From the NCBI GenBank assembly GCA_030762935.1, contig CM060895.1:40043001-40107000 (forward strand): a stretch of DNA of 64,000 bases, read 5' to 3'. This DNA is from Hymenopus coronatus. Taxonomy: Eukaryota > Arthropoda > Insecta > Mantodea > Hymenopodidae. The notes below the pieces were generated by a model. That model did no database searches, was not told the origin of the DNA, and saw only the letters and a program-made list of their open reading frames with translations. The stretch's first letter is position 1; each line of letters starts with the position of its first letter. Shown one piece after another: positions 22,891-34,612 of this stretch. The translations under genes and the position numbers were made by a program.

Positions 22891-24430
22891 GTATGCTATG
22901 TGTCTAAATAAAAATAGTTGTCACTACTGAAAAATCAATCTTCATATTTTCTACAATTGTTGCCTATGACACATTTATCATATCCAGAATATAAAATGCC
23001 ACTAAGAGATGTGCCACATGTTAGGTAACTGAAAATGAAAATCTAGAATTGCATTCATTAGTATGAATTTCAACAAGATATTTCATATACCATGGATTTT
23101 TTCTTTCAAATTTCACAGATGGATTACCTTAAGAAAACCTCCACTTCATCGCCCTTACCATGCTCAGCACTCGTAACGCGGCCATGCAACATCTTATACA
23201 ACTGATAAGCTGATAAACATCTGGAGATAAGCTAGAGTGACCATAATATGCAAACGTTTTTTGTATAATAGTTTTCATAGAATACAAATAATAAGCGAGA
23301 TATTTCAGTTTCTCCCTTTAAGATATGTCATCTCAGCAATATAAAACTTATATATTATATTATACATTGAATTTCAATCGTTCTTGCATACTAAGTTGGT
23401 ATCAAACATACATACACATCTAAAGCATTATTTTTAGCTTCAAGGTTATAAACGTGAACATTAGCTAATTAAAAATAATTGAACATTGCCCAAAATATTT
23501 TGAATACATCTTATCTCCTGAATTTGTTTATAATGACACTCATTAATATTTATAACCCCTCATTTGCCCTCGATTATCTGAACTAGATAAAGTAGTGGTA
23601 CCAAAGCCTATTGGTACAAAGAACATACGATTTCCTATCTCTGACCCCATGATCCCTGCCTCATAGCACAGAAAAAAACTCGTAATAACTCCAAAGCATA
23701 TTCAGCAGATTGTCGCCACAATTATACATATTTGTGGTCATTTGTATTCGCTGCAGACATACATTTTGCTGACATACTTAAACTGACCTGATTCAGCATT
23801 TAAGAAGACAAAATAGAATAACTGGTACCGATTATGAAGTGTTCAGATTTAATAACTACCAAAATATGTCATTCAAAACAGTGACATTTAATTTGGAACA
23901 TATGTTATTATAACATATAGCAGTTATTTTTATCGGAAGTGTAATCAGGATAAGTAATCTGGATAAAACTAACTGAAACTTTAAGACCCACTTAAGAGAG
24001 TTCTAATTTTATTATTAACAACATTGGCGTTAAGTTCAATCCGCGTGTCACATTTATTGCAAAGTAGGAAAAAAGGCGCCGATTGAGAGTTGGGATCCCA
24101 TATTAGCACTAGGACGGAAAAACAAGTGAGCGTAGAAAACCCCTAGGAAACCATGGCGTATTACCGATTCGCTAACACAGTTTTATTATTTTTGTTATTA
24201 TTATTATTATCATCTATTTATTGAAACAATAAAAACTCCCCATATTTATGGACTGCCAACAAGGACAGAATAAAACAGACAAATTATAAATTATCTATAA
24301 AAATAAACGAAAATAAAAACTTGAAACTCTTCTATAAAGATAATGAAATATTGACAGTTTTCATTACTATAGCAATCGAAAAGGAAACTAAAAGCAGCAA
24401 AAGGAGTGTTAAACATAATATAAACATTTA
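22891..24430. other. Unassigned AT-rich interval
   Basis: No gene recognised. The right part (about 24180-24430) is A/T-rich, includes ATT repeats near 24195-24215, and is probably the 3' untranslated tail of the LINE relic to its right. Confidence 0.4.
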
Positions 24431-25335
24431 TATCAAAGGAATATAGACCGTGGTTATTATACAAATGATTCCGAAGAAGAGAAATTGATCCTCTTATTGC
24501 AGATATGGCAATTTCTTTTATTTTTTCCTTCTTCAGTCCAAACTTCTGCCAAGTATTGAAACATGTAAAGGAATGGTGCCCCGAGGTCCGACCATCAGAC
24601 AAATTACCTCCAAGTTGTTTAGATCGTATTTTTCCTTGAAGTATGGTATTGTGGGTGTGTAAATATTCCTTTTCTCTTTGTCGATGTCTTTTTGAGCTTT
24701 TCAAACCTAACGGTAGGGTCGATGATAAATCCTAGTTTTGTGTCTTCTTGCAATCATGTCAATTCCTCTTGTGCTACCGTTAGTTTCCAGCCCGTGGACT
24801 TCTTCGAAGACTTTGTAGTTGTTCATTCGCAGTTTGTCGGCGATCATTGAGCGAATTTTGTGATGGCGAGAGTTGCGTAATACTTCTCCATGAGGGCAAG
24901 TGTTTCTATGGCTTCGCCGACAGAGCCTGTTGTCTTGCGATCTACCCGGTTTGGAACGCACGGATACATTAGCTGTTATTTTTATGGATTCACGCCATTC
25001 ACTTGAAGTTAGGACATCACGGTTTCGAATCCATGAATAAGCTGGCTTGTATTCACTGAATAATTCGACGCCGAGTCCTTTCTGAGGAACTTTGGCCCAG
25101 GGGTCTACTTCTCTTTCTCGAAGTGTCCTCCTGAAACATCGAACGTCAAACAGTCCGGTACGGGATTCTTCATTAAATCGTATTCTGTTAAATTTAAAAG
25201 CTTCAAGATTTATTCATCTCAGCGTAAGGTCTCAAGTGGTCTGTGCGTATGGACTGGAGGATTGAATTAAAGTTTTGCGCGAGTTTGTGCTGCAGATACA
25301 CTTCCCATGCTGCTTTGAAGACACCAAGCCCTTTA
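24430..25335 (-). pseudogene. R2-type LINE 3' end (Cys/His finger and restriction-like endonuclease), frameshifted
   Basis: Minus-strand pieces in three frames form one protein tail. AKVPQKGLGVELFSEYKPA and WIRNRDVLTSSEWRESIK come first, then a damaged CCHC-type finger (CRR...ETLA...CPHGE with an internal deletion), RHHKIRSMIADKLR, NNYKVFEEVHGLETNGSTR, GIDMIA, LGFIIDPTVRFEK, KDIDKEKRNIYTPTIPYF, LEVICLMVGPRGTIP and AISAIRGSISLLRNHLYN. A CCHC finger followed by an R/ID...D endonuclease after the RT is typical of the R2-like, restriction-endonuclease class of LINEs. The RT itself is absent, as expected for a 5'-truncated copy. At least three frameshifts; dead. Confidence 0.8.
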
Positions 25336-25388
25336 CATTATATTTATATCGCGAGAAACAATTGAATATCGAACAGACTAAGAGCATT

Positions 25389-25985
25389 ACCAAAAATCTG
25401 GTGTGTCCCATTCACATGACTTTCTCTACATTAGTCACAAATTATTGTTAAAAAGCTTATGCTTCTGCTTCAGGCTATTCGAAATAAATATTATCAGGAA
25501 TTGTCTTATTACTTAGTTCTTTATACGTAGAAGGCAAATACGAGAATACACTATGTTTAAACGATAAAAGCTGGGTGCCATGTCATTGAAATTCGTTTCT
25601 TTGCATGGCCGGCGTTGATGAACCAATAACAAGAATATCCCCGAAATGGTCAACTAACCAGAAAAAGGTATACAACAAATTATGTGTTTTAACGAAATCT
25701 ACATTTTCCGTGGTAAGTTTTTGTCTTGTCTCTTACGGTTTACTAGTCATGCAGAAATCACCCAGAAGGAAGAGGATTTCAGAGGCTATTCCCAGAAAAT
25801 TCAAGAGTTACATTTTGTCATGTAAACAATTTTAATGTACGGTATTTTAATCAAAATCATTAGAGTCACGTTGAAATAAACATGTAAAGGGTAGTTTGGT
25901 GTGGGGAGGATTATCTTGAAAATCTTCGTGTCGCATCCTTGGAGGATACTAAACTTAAATACCAAATTTGGTATTTAACGATAAT
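25389..25985 (-). repeat. Rep-1 copy 15, 3' two thirds
   Basis: Starts AAATCTGGTGTGTCCCATTC and stops at CCAAATTTGGTATTTAACGA. Microsatellite and palindrome end missing. Confidence 0.85.
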
Positions 25986-26079
25986 TTGGTAATGTTTAGC
26001 GTTCAATAGGACATGCACTAAGACCTTTTCAAATGTATTTGTATTCAGCGGTTCTCTAAACATTTTCCAGGTCTCAAAA

Positions 26080-26335
26080 TTTTGGATCCATGGTTAACCA
26101 AGACCACGTTCAAACCCGGTGGAGGGCGATGGATTTTTTTCGGGCGAAAAATGCGTAACATGACTTCCTTTGGAAGGTAAGTTAAGCCGGTGGTCTTGTG
26201 TCGCAGATTTACGGTACGTATATGAACCTCAAGCCTGATAATGAGGCCTCCGAATAAAATTAAGCAGTCTTTTACCAACATAGAATGGGACACTGAGAAC
26301 CGCAGCAGTTAAGGAGCGTCCATAAAATATAAAAC
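26080..26335 (+). mobile_element. SINE-A copy a
   Basis: B box GTTCAAACCC and the body GAGGGCGATGGATTTTTT...AGCGTCCATAAA. The tRNA head before the B box is corrupted. It lies directly left of Rep-1 copy 16. Confidence 0.75.
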
Positions 26336-26938
26336 ATATTTTTATTTTCTCTACATGTACTATGCACATAGTGTATAGAGAAGGTATTGCACTCCACCCA
26401 AATTTGATACGCATATTTCACCGGAATAAATATGTTTTAAGGTCCCCGTTTAAAAAAAAAGCATTTTCATTAAAAGATCCATGTGTGTCCGTGAACACGA
26501 TAACTCAAAAACGAAAATTCGGTAAAATGCCAAACTTGATATTTAAGTTTAGTATCCTCCAGAAACACGACACGAAGATTTTGAGAGAAATCCCCCACCC
26601 CAAACTACCCTTTACATGGATCTTGTTTCGCAAATTTTGGTTTTCTCAAAAAATGGCTCTAACGATTTTAATTAAAATATTGTATATAAGAGATATTTAC
26701 TTCACAAATAAAATGTATATTTTGAATTTTCTGGGAATAGCCTCTGAAGACTACTTTAATCTGGATGAATTTTACGGAATTTTGCATAACCGGTATACCG
26801 TAAGATATGGACAAAAATTTACCATTCAAATAATGTAGAGCACGTTAAAACACACAAATTATGTTATATTTTTTCGTGGAATTGGTCGTTTTTGAGATAT
26901 TTCTTGTTTTTTGTTTCAGATTTAAAAACATACCTTTT
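26336..26938 (+). repeat. Rep-1 copy 16, part 1 of 2
   Basis: Good palindrome (CTACATGTACTATGCACATA) and body up to AACATACCTTTT, where a SINE-D is inserted. Confidence 0.92.
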
Positions 26939-27168
26939 TGGGGGGGGGCAGCTTAACGTCCTTTAACCTGGTTGGTCATATCGGACGATGAATGAAATTG
27001 GTGACATGATGCTCAAATGATATCGGGGTTCATAGAGAGATTTGTCTTCTCAGGATAAGGGAAACCCCGAAAAAAAACCTTGCCTGGGTAACTCACCCTA
27101 AGCGAGATTCGAACTCACGACTGTTGAATGTGAGGCAGACACGCTACCACCACACTACCCAGGCGGAC
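26939..27168 (-). mobile_element. SINE-D copy 1 in Rep-1
   Basis: Minus-strand tRNA head with B box GAGTTCGAATCTC and 3' body ending in a G/C homopolymer. Flanked by AACATACCTTTT (26927-26938) and AACATACCTTTC (27169-27180), 11 of 12 bases matching. Confidence 0.88.
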
Positions 27169-27419
27169 AACATACCTTTCTCATACAAGAATTTGTCAAC
27201 TCCTGTCCATAAAAAGAAAGGTACTTCAGTCACATAGCAACCAGCTTTTGACTATCACTTTAACCATATTTCGCTTCTACTTACAAGGAAGCAAGTAATG
27301 AGACTATTTCCGCTAATTTTTTCTCGATTAGCACGAAGTAAATAGAATCGTAAGCTTTTTAACAATAATTTGTTGCAGAGATGAAGAGAAAGTCTTGCGA
27401 ATGGAACACATCAGATTTT
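27169..27419 (+). repeat. Rep-1 copy 16, part 2 of 2
   Basis: Resumes at the duplicated target and runs to GGAACACATCAGATTTT. Confidence 0.92.
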
Positions 27420-27750
27420 CCCACCAAAGTTTTGGTGGAATGCCTGTTGTATTACACACTTGTCTTAATTGTAGCGTATGTAAATTACAATGTGATGATA
27501 AATGAGGGAAACGTTCTTTTTCTGATAGAAGTCCACAGTTCCTTATACACAATACTCGGTCACCTTTACCATTATTCATAACAAGATGTCGGGTTGCATT
27601 ATAGTCACGGACGTCATGAATAGTCACGATTATTATCTATGCAAGTGCATGTGAACCAATGGTCTCTTACATTTAACTTTGCCTTTTCTCGTAACTGCCA
27701 TATACATGTCACCTCTCATTGGTCACTGTCATGAAATAGGTTATGTGGTG
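27420..27750. other. Unassigned interval
   Basis: A minus-strand frame (about 27627-27430) reads through without stops for ~65 codons, but its sequence matches nothing I recognise and its end lies in Rep-1. Confidence 0.35.
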
Positions 27751-28566
27751 AAAAATCTGATATGTTCCATTCTCTGCATATGCTTCTATCTACTTTATAA
27801 TAATCGAGATAAACATTAACAGAAATTGTCTTAATTACTTCTTCCTTGTAAGTAGAGGGAAAATAAGAGAATACACAAGGTAAAACGATAGAAAAATATT
27901 TTAAAAGCTGGTTGCCATGTGGTTGTAATCCATTTCTATGCAGGGTCAGGAGTTTACCAACTTTCCGTGTGAAAAAGTTTTAAGTATTATTCTAAATCTG
28001 AAACAAATAACAAGGAATATCTCAGAAATGGTCAATTCAACGAACAAAAACGTATATGACATAAATTGTGTGTTTTAACGTGATCTACAGTTTTTGTAAT
28101 AAGTTTTTGTCTATCTCTCGCGGTTTACCAGTAACGCAAAATTCAGTAAAATTCATTCAGAATAAAGAGGTTTTTAGAGGCTATTTCCAAAAAACTCAAT
28201 ATATACATTTTATTTGCCATATAAATGTCTTTAATGTGGCTATTTTAATCAAAATCGTTAGAGCCCTTTTTGAGAAAATCAAAATGTTGGAAATTTTTTC
28301 CATGTAATTTGGAGTGGGGGGATTTTTCTCAAAAGCTTCGTGCTGCATCCGTGGAAGATACTAAACTTAAATACCAAGTTTGATATTTTACGACTTTTCG
28401 TTTTTGAGTTGCCGAGCTCAGACACAGGACACACACACACTTTACTTCTTCTGACACAGGAGACCCTAAAACGTCTATTGCCGGTGAAATTACGTTAATG
28501 AATTTTTGGGTGCAATGCAATACCTTCTGTATACTATGTATATAGTATGTGAGATAAAGTAAAAAT
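27751..28566 (-). repeat. Rep-1 copy 17
   Basis: AAAAATCTGATATGTTCCAT to GAGATAAAGTAAAAATAG. The palindrome has drifted to ACTATGTATATAGTATG, still self-complementary at the centre. Confidence 0.9.
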
Positions 28567-28984
28567 AGTTATTTATTTAACGTGAATACATCTGACGCTA
28601 ATTGTAAAATTTAAATTTTCGTAATGTGAAAATTATTAAATAACAGAATTATTGCATCTGGAAGTCATGAGCAAATTAATTCTTATCAAACAGTAGAGAA
28701 GATACTTCGGTTTAAACCTGCCTCCTCTCAGGATGAGAAAAGCAAGAGATCCATAATGACGAGGCTTTATTATAGATCGCATTTATCCTTGTAATGCACA
28801 CGGCTTATTTGTTACTATTCGAAGGTGCATATTACTCCATCAGGGGACGGGGGAAGGACACGCAGTGCAGAAGAATACACATCAGAGGGGCAATGTTATA
28901 AGTGTCATAAAAAGGCTTAACAGCTACCTATACTAAGTAAACTGTGGAAGTAAAGGTAATATTTTTTCTGCCAGTGTGATTATT
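28567..28984. other. Unassigned interval
   Basis: AT-rich, no readable feature. Confidence 0.4.
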
Positions 28985-29310
28985 AGAGCTCGGTCCGGGG
29001 CACGAGGTTGCCGGTTGCACATAGTATAACTATGATGTGTCGGAATAAGGGTGGTCTCTATAGCCCGTTTCGAAACGTGTTGCACTATGCCTGGCCTCGT
29101 TTGATTCCTGGTAGTTTCTTTATTTATTTATTTTTACCTTCCTTCCTTCTTTTTGTATTTACCCCTTTATTTCTGTTGTTTTACTATTGTTTCGTTTCTA
29201 TACATAAGTATTTACAAGCACCCTGTCCGAAGCGCGACTCGAACCCGCGATCCCCTGCGCCACGAATTACCAAAGCTTAAGCAGTTTAGCGAGCGCGGCC
29301 ATAGGGAACT
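28985..29310 (-). mobile_element. SINE-F copy 1
   Basis: Minus-strand head GCCGCGCTCGCTAAACTG with B box GGTTCGAGTCGCG at ~29230-29242, then an A-rich body. The family is shared with 38.3 kb. Open frames across it are not genes. Confidence 0.7.
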
Positions 29311-30112
29311 GGCAACTAGAAGATATATCAGTGAACACTGAACAAACTTGTGGATGAATCAAAATTATTTTGAGTGACAGGAGGAGAGCCTTTTCTTTCG
29401 ATACAGTAAAGATGTATCTTGTAATTCACTTCAATGAACTCTGAGCGAGTTTGGTTGATTTATGTTCATTGTCTTTTCAAAGCTCTGTCTATTAGTATCC
29501 TGATTTTTTCTGTATCAAACTCTATAGGTATTTTATTTGTAAAAGTACAAAGCAGTTTTATTTGTCAATCGTATTATAACTGCTTTATTGTGTTACTTTA
29601 AGAATTAGAACGATGCACGTAATGAGCTACTTTTGAAACAATTATATGCATGTTTACGCTACAAACCCCTTGCCACTACCCTCTCTTTATGTCCCTGACT
29701 GCTGTGTGTGTTAGTAACTGTATGCGCTTCGGAAGCCAAAACCGTGCTCTACTAAATTCTCATTAAAAGGCTGATTCGCGTAGGTCAGGTTCTAGATTTG
29801 TATCATTTAGAAATTTGAATGCAACTACTTTGGCAGTTTCAAGATAAAGCAAGAGAAATCAGTGTAATTCTGTAGCAGTAACTTACTCATATAAATACAC
29901 AACCACGTAGATTGTGCTGGCTAAAAAGTTAAAGATTTCTCTGGCCTGTTAATAAATTTCTAAAGTAATAGCAGTTCTTCTAGTTACCAGGTTGGCAACA
30001 CTGTTTCAAGGATATGCATATGACCCAAAATCACATGCGCAACTGTTGCAACCTTCTCCGATAGTGAACATAGCACGCAATGGGATTTTCTGGTTTTAGT
30101 ACTAATTTATAA
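29311..30112. other. Unassigned interval
   Basis: No repeat end, domain or tRNA box seen. Confidence 0.4.
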
Positions 30113-30915
30113 GTAGGTAGAGAAGGTATTGCACTCCACCCAAAAATTCGATAGGGAGATTTCACGAGAAATACATGATTTAGGGTCCCCTATATCCAAA
30201 AAATCATTTTTAGAAAAATATCCGATAACTCAAAAACGAATAGTCAGTAAAATACTAACTTGGTATTTAAGTTTATCTTCCAAGGATGCGACACGAAGAT
30301 TTTGAGGAAAATCTCCCCATCTCAAACTACCCTTTACTTCGTAAAATGCTCCGCAAATTTTAATTTTCTCAAAATTGGTTATAACGATTTTGATTAAAAT
30401 ACTGTATATTAAAGATATTTACATGTCAAATAAAATGTTATTTTGAATTTTCTATGAATAGCCCATGAAGACTTTATTCTGGAATTAATTTTGATGAATT
30501 TTGCATTACTGCTAAACTGTAATAGCCAAAAAGATATTACACAACAAATGTAAATCTAGTTAAAACACACAATTTATATTACATATATTTTTCCTTGGAG
30601 TTGACCATTTTCGAGATACCTATTCCTTGTTATTGGTTTCAGTTAACTTTACTCATACTGGAATTTTGAAACTCCAGGCCTTGCAAACAAATGATTTCAA
30701 CTAAATAGCAACCAGCTTTCAAATTGTTTGACTATCACTTTAGCCTGTTTTATTTCCTTATTTCACTTCTACTTACAAGGAAACAATAAGACCATTTCTG
30801 TTAATATTTATCTCGATTAGCATGAAACAGGTCTACAAGAATAAGCGTTTTAGCAACCATTTGTTACAGAGGTATAGAAAAAGTTATATAAATGGAACAC
30901 ATCGGATTTCCTTTT
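30113..30915 (+). repeat. Rep-1 copy 18
   Basis: Lacks the left palindrome arm (begins GTAGGTAGAGAAGG) and has no microsatellite at all. The 3' end is GGAACACATCGGATTTCC. Confidence 0.88.
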
Positions 30916-31384
30916 TTTTTTTTTTTTGACAAATGTTGCCGAATAGAAGTTACGCCACTCTTTCTGCAATAAAGGCATGTAGAAAAGGCAAGGTAAATTT
31001 AGTCTCATTTTAAATTAGGAAATAGCAAGGTTTTAGAGAATATATAAGAAGGTTGTTCAAAAGGTCAAAGGAAACTAACGTAACTTTTAATGCAGACTGT
31101 GCTTTTGACAATTTTATCTGGCGAAACGCCTTATTTTTTACAGTGTCTTGTGAAATGCGTGTTTATAACTATTATAACTCTAAAGGAATAATATATATTA
31201 TATTGATAGCACTGAAACTTTATCACAAGTAATGTCATTAGACGTCTGACCTACAGATAAATTCTCGAGCGGAGCGAGGTAAGGTCAGACCGTCAAATGA
31301 TATTTATCTGAACACTTTCAAAAATAAAATATGAGTTTAAATACTGTGTCCCGAAGATATGACCAGAAAATGATAAATTTTATA
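30916..31384. other. Unassigned interval with small inverted repeat
   Basis: Contains the hairpin listed next. Otherwise unremarkable. Confidence 0.4.
31230..31304. repeat. 23-bp inverted repeat around a CTCGAGCGGAGCGAG core
   Basis: The left arm TAATGTCATTAGACGTCTGA plus CCT pairs with the right arm AGGTCAGACCGTCAAATGAT plus ATTT, with one bulge and three mismatches. A second overlapping pair, CAGATAAAT/ATTTATCTG, gives an alternative fold. Confidence 0.6.
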
Positions 31385-32208
31385 TAAAAATCTGATGTGT
31401 TCCATGACTTTCTCTACATCTCAGCAACAAATTATTGTTAAAAAGCTTATGCTTCTATTTACTTCATGCTAATTCAGAAACATTAGTAGAAACAGTATTT
31501 TTACTTACTTCCTTGTAAGCAGAAGCGAAATAAGAGAGTACTATCCTTGAAGGGATAGTCAAAAGCTGATTACTATGAGACTGAAGTTCCTTTGTTTGTA
31601 TGAACAGGAGTTGACAAATTCCTGTATGAGAAAAGTTTAAGTTTTTTAAAGCTGAAACCCAAAACAAGAAATATCTCAAAAATGACCAACTCTACGAAAA
31701 CAAAAGTATATAACATAAATTGTGTGTTTTAACGTGCTCTATATTTTTTGTGTGGTAAATTTTTGTCCATCTCTTACGGTTTAGCAGTTATGCAAAATTC
31801 CGTAAAATTCACCTAGAATAAAGTAGTCTTCAGAGGCTTTTCCCAGAAAATTCAAGATATACATTTCATTTGGCATGTAAATATCTTAAATATAAGAGCT
31901 TTTAATCAAAATTGCTAGAGCCATTTTTGAGAAAACCAAAATTATCGAATAAAGTTCCACGTAAACGTTAGTTGGGGTGGGGGATTTTCTTGAAAATCTT
32001 CGTTTTGTATCCTTTGAAGATACCAAACTTAAATACCAAGTTTGATATTCAACGGACTTTTCGTTTTTGAACTATGCTGTCCATAGACACACACACACGG
32101 ACCTTTTCCCAAAAATGCTTTTTCTGGATTAATAGGGACCCAAAACATTACTTCCGGTGAAATCTCGGTATTTATACACTATGTACGTAGTACGCGTAGA
32201 GAAAGTAA
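31385..32208 (-). repeat. Rep-1 copy 19
   Basis: AAAAATCTGATGTGTTCCAT to GTAGAGAAAGTAAAAAA. Short CA tract. Directly abuts the 3' end of copy 20 in head-to-tail order. Confidence 0.92.
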
Positions 32209-32276
32209 AAAATCTGAAGCTATTCCACAAAAGAATTTTCTTTACCAAAGACTATCATTTTATCCTCATACTAATC
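32206..32276 (-). repeat. Rep-1 copy 20, part 1 of 3
   Basis: AAAAAATCTGAAGCTATTCC up to TCATACTAATC, where a SINE-A is inserted. Confidence 0.82.
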
Positions 32277-32583
32277 AAAATGAAAAAAATGAAATGGCGT
32301 GTTATTTATGGACCCTCTTCAACTGCTTTGGTTCTCAGCGTCCCATTCTATATTGGGCGTGAAAGATCGCTTAATTTTGCTCAGAGGCCTCTCTTATCAG
32401 GCTTTAGGTTCTTTACGTGCCGTAAATCTACGACACGGGACCCACAGCTTTACTTCCCTTCCGAAGGAAGCCATGCTAAGGATTTTTACGCCCGAAAAAA
32501 TCCATCGTCCTCCGCCGGGTTTGAACCCGCGACCTTGGGTATATGAAGTTAGCATGGTAACAATTACACCACGGAGGGCGACA
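32277..32583 (-). mobile_element. SINE-A copy b in Rep-1
   Basis: Minus-strand tRNA head with A box TGGTGTAATTG, B box GGTTCAAACCC and the family body. Flanked by a perfect 11-bp duplication TCATACTAATC (32266-32276 and 32584-32594). Long plus-strand frames across it are artefacts. Confidence 0.9.
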
Positions 32584-33047
32584 TCATACTAATCGAGATA
32601 AACATTACTGGAATATATCTTATTACTTGCTTCCTCGTAAGTAGAAGGGGAATAAGGGAAAACGCTAAGTTTAAGCGATAGTCAAATACTTGAAAAGCCC
32701 ATCGCTATGTGAAACAATTGAAATTCGGTTCTCTCTTGCACTCCCAGGAATAAAACAAAAGAGATGAATCGAAAGTTGAGTTCCTACTTGTGAAAAGTTT
32801 AAGTGGCTTAAAATTGAAGCCAACAACACGGAATATCTCGAAAACAGTTAACTCTGCATACAACTCATAATACTAAATAAAAAACAATTTAAAAAGTATA
32901 TTACAAATATTATGTGCTCTATCTAGATTTATATTTTTTGTGTAGTAAGCTTTTCTGTTACGGTTAAACAGTTGCATAAAAATCATCCAGAATGAAGAGA
33001 TCTTCAGAGGCTATTCCCAGAAAATTCAGGATATACAATTCGATATC
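32584..33047 (-). repeat. Rep-1 copy 20, part 2 of 3
   Basis: Resumes after the SINE and runs to GATATACAATTCGATATCAT, where copy 21 is inserted. Confidence 0.85.
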
Positions 33048-33886
33048 ATAAAAATCTGTGTGTTCCATTCACATGACTTTCTCTACATCTCTGCAACAAC
33101 TTATTGTTAAAAAGCTTATGCTTCTATTTACTTCATGCTAAGTGAGAAAAAAGTAGCAGAAATATCCTTATTATTTGCTTCCTTGTAAGTAGTAGCAAAA
33201 AAAGGGAGTACCATAGGTTAAAGTGATAGTCAAAAGCTGGTTGGTATATGATTGAAGTTCCTTTGTTTGTATTGACAGGAGTTGACAAATTCCTTTATAA
33301 GAAAAGTAAGTTTATTTAAGGCTGAAACCAAAAACAAGGAATATATAAAAAAACGATCAACTCCACGAAAAAAATGTATATATCATAAATTGTGTGTGTT
33401 TAATGTGCTCTACATTTTTTGTTTGCTAAGTTTTTGTCCACCTCTTACGGTTTACCAGTTACACAAAATTCCGTAAAATTCATCCAGAATAAAGCAAGTC
33501 TTCAGAGGCTATTCCCATAAAATTCAAGATATACACATTATTTGTCAGGCATGTATCTTTAATATACGATATTTTCATCAAAATTGTTAGAGCCATTTTT
33601 AGAAAATAAAAATTTTCGAAATTTTTTCCATGTGAAGGGTAGTTGGGGGTGGGGGTATTTTCTCGAAAATCTTCGTGTCGCATCCTTGGAAGATACCGAA
33701 CTTAAATACCAACTTTGGTATTTATCGGTCTTTTCATTTTTGAACTATGCTGCACACAGACACACGGACATTTTTCTAAAAATGCTTTTTTTTTATTTAG
33801 GTGGTCTCAAAACATGTATTTCTGGTGAAATCTCGGTATCGAATTTTTGGGTGCTATGTGCATGTACATAAAGAAAGTAAAAATGT
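33048..33886 (-). repeat. Rep-1 copy 21, inserted in copy 20
   Basis: AAAAATCTGTGTGTTCCATT to TAAAGAAAGTAAAAATG. Its palindrome is shortened (CTATGTGCATGTAC). The bases after it (GTAAACATATAG...) continue copy 20. Confidence 0.88.
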
Positions 33887-34050
33887 AAACATATAGTATT
33901 TTAATCAAAGTAGTTTGAGCCAATTTTGAGAAAACAATAATGTTCAGAAAATGTTCCATGTAATAGGTAGTTGGAGGTGGGGGAATTCTTCGTGGCACAT
34001 TCTTGGAAGACACTGAAAGTAAATATATTTGAAATATATATATTTTAAAG
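33887..34050 (-). repeat. Rep-1 copy 20, part 3 of 3
   Basis: Continues with ATTTTAATCAAAGTAGTTTG to the CACTGAAAGTAAATATATTT segment, then ends at a long T-run. The palindrome end is lost. Confidence 0.82.
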
Positions 34051-34053
34051 CCA

Positions 34054-34057
<4 letters not shown>

Positions 34058-34118
<61 letters not shown>
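34058..34118. repeat. 61-base T homopolymer
   Basis: Uninterrupted T. On the minus strand it is a poly(A), so it may be the tail of a retroposed sequence lying to its left or a homopolymer expansion in Rep-1. Assembly length is unreliable here. Confidence 0.9.
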
Positions 34119-34120
<2 letters not shown>

Positions 34121-34425
34121 GGATTTGGTGCTTCTCTTCATTGCTATTAAAACTCTTAATAATAAAGTATGAAATGAAATATAACAAACTACATGAAATT
34201 TATAGGTCTTGATCATTTTGAAAGCCTTCAAATTAGAAAAAATTAAAAAAAATTGTTTAATTGTTTGGTTAATATATTACGTCTCGATACATCTTTCTCA
34301 GTAGCAGGGGAAAAAAAAACAAAAAAAAAAAAAACAAAAAAAAAACAAACAGATGCAGACGAGGAAGGTCCGTTACGTCGCAAGCAGCATGTCCTCGTGG
34401 CTCACACAGAGTGGAATGGGTTACT
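34119..34425. other. Unassigned A-rich interval
   Basis: A-runs at ~34309-34347. Lys-rich open frames across it are homopolymer artefacts. Confidence 0.4.
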
Positions 34426-34612
34426 GCGTCATGGCTTCCTTCGGAAGGGAAGTAAAGCTGTGGGTCCCGTGTCGTAGATTTACGGCACGTAAAAGAACCT
34501 CAAGCCTGATAAGAGAGGCCTCTGAGCAAAATTAAGCGATCTTTCACGCCCAGTATAGAATGGGACGCTGAGAACCAAAGCAGTTAAAGAGCGTCCATAA
34601 ATAACAGGCCAT
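34426..34612 (+). mobile_element. SINE-A copy c, 5'-truncated
   Basis: Body from CATGGCTTCCTTCGGAAGGG to AGCGTCCATAAATAACA. The tRNA head is absent. Confidence 0.82.

Noticed and set aside
26362..26838. 158-codon frame similar to frames at 13.1, 33.5 and 41.1 kb (NFLGIASED...)
   Set aside because: The similarity is at DNA level within Rep-1. Stops and frameshifts differ between copies, so coding is unlikely.
29008..29341. 90- and 62-codon plus frames
   Set aside because: They lie across SINE-F on the opposite strand; not genes.
32157..32592. 129- and 97-codon frames
   Set aside because: They run antisense through a SINE-A with a clean target duplication.
33807..34231. Poly-Lys minus-strand frames of 95-126 codons
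   Set aside because: Created by the 61-base homopolymer. They change frame with its length.
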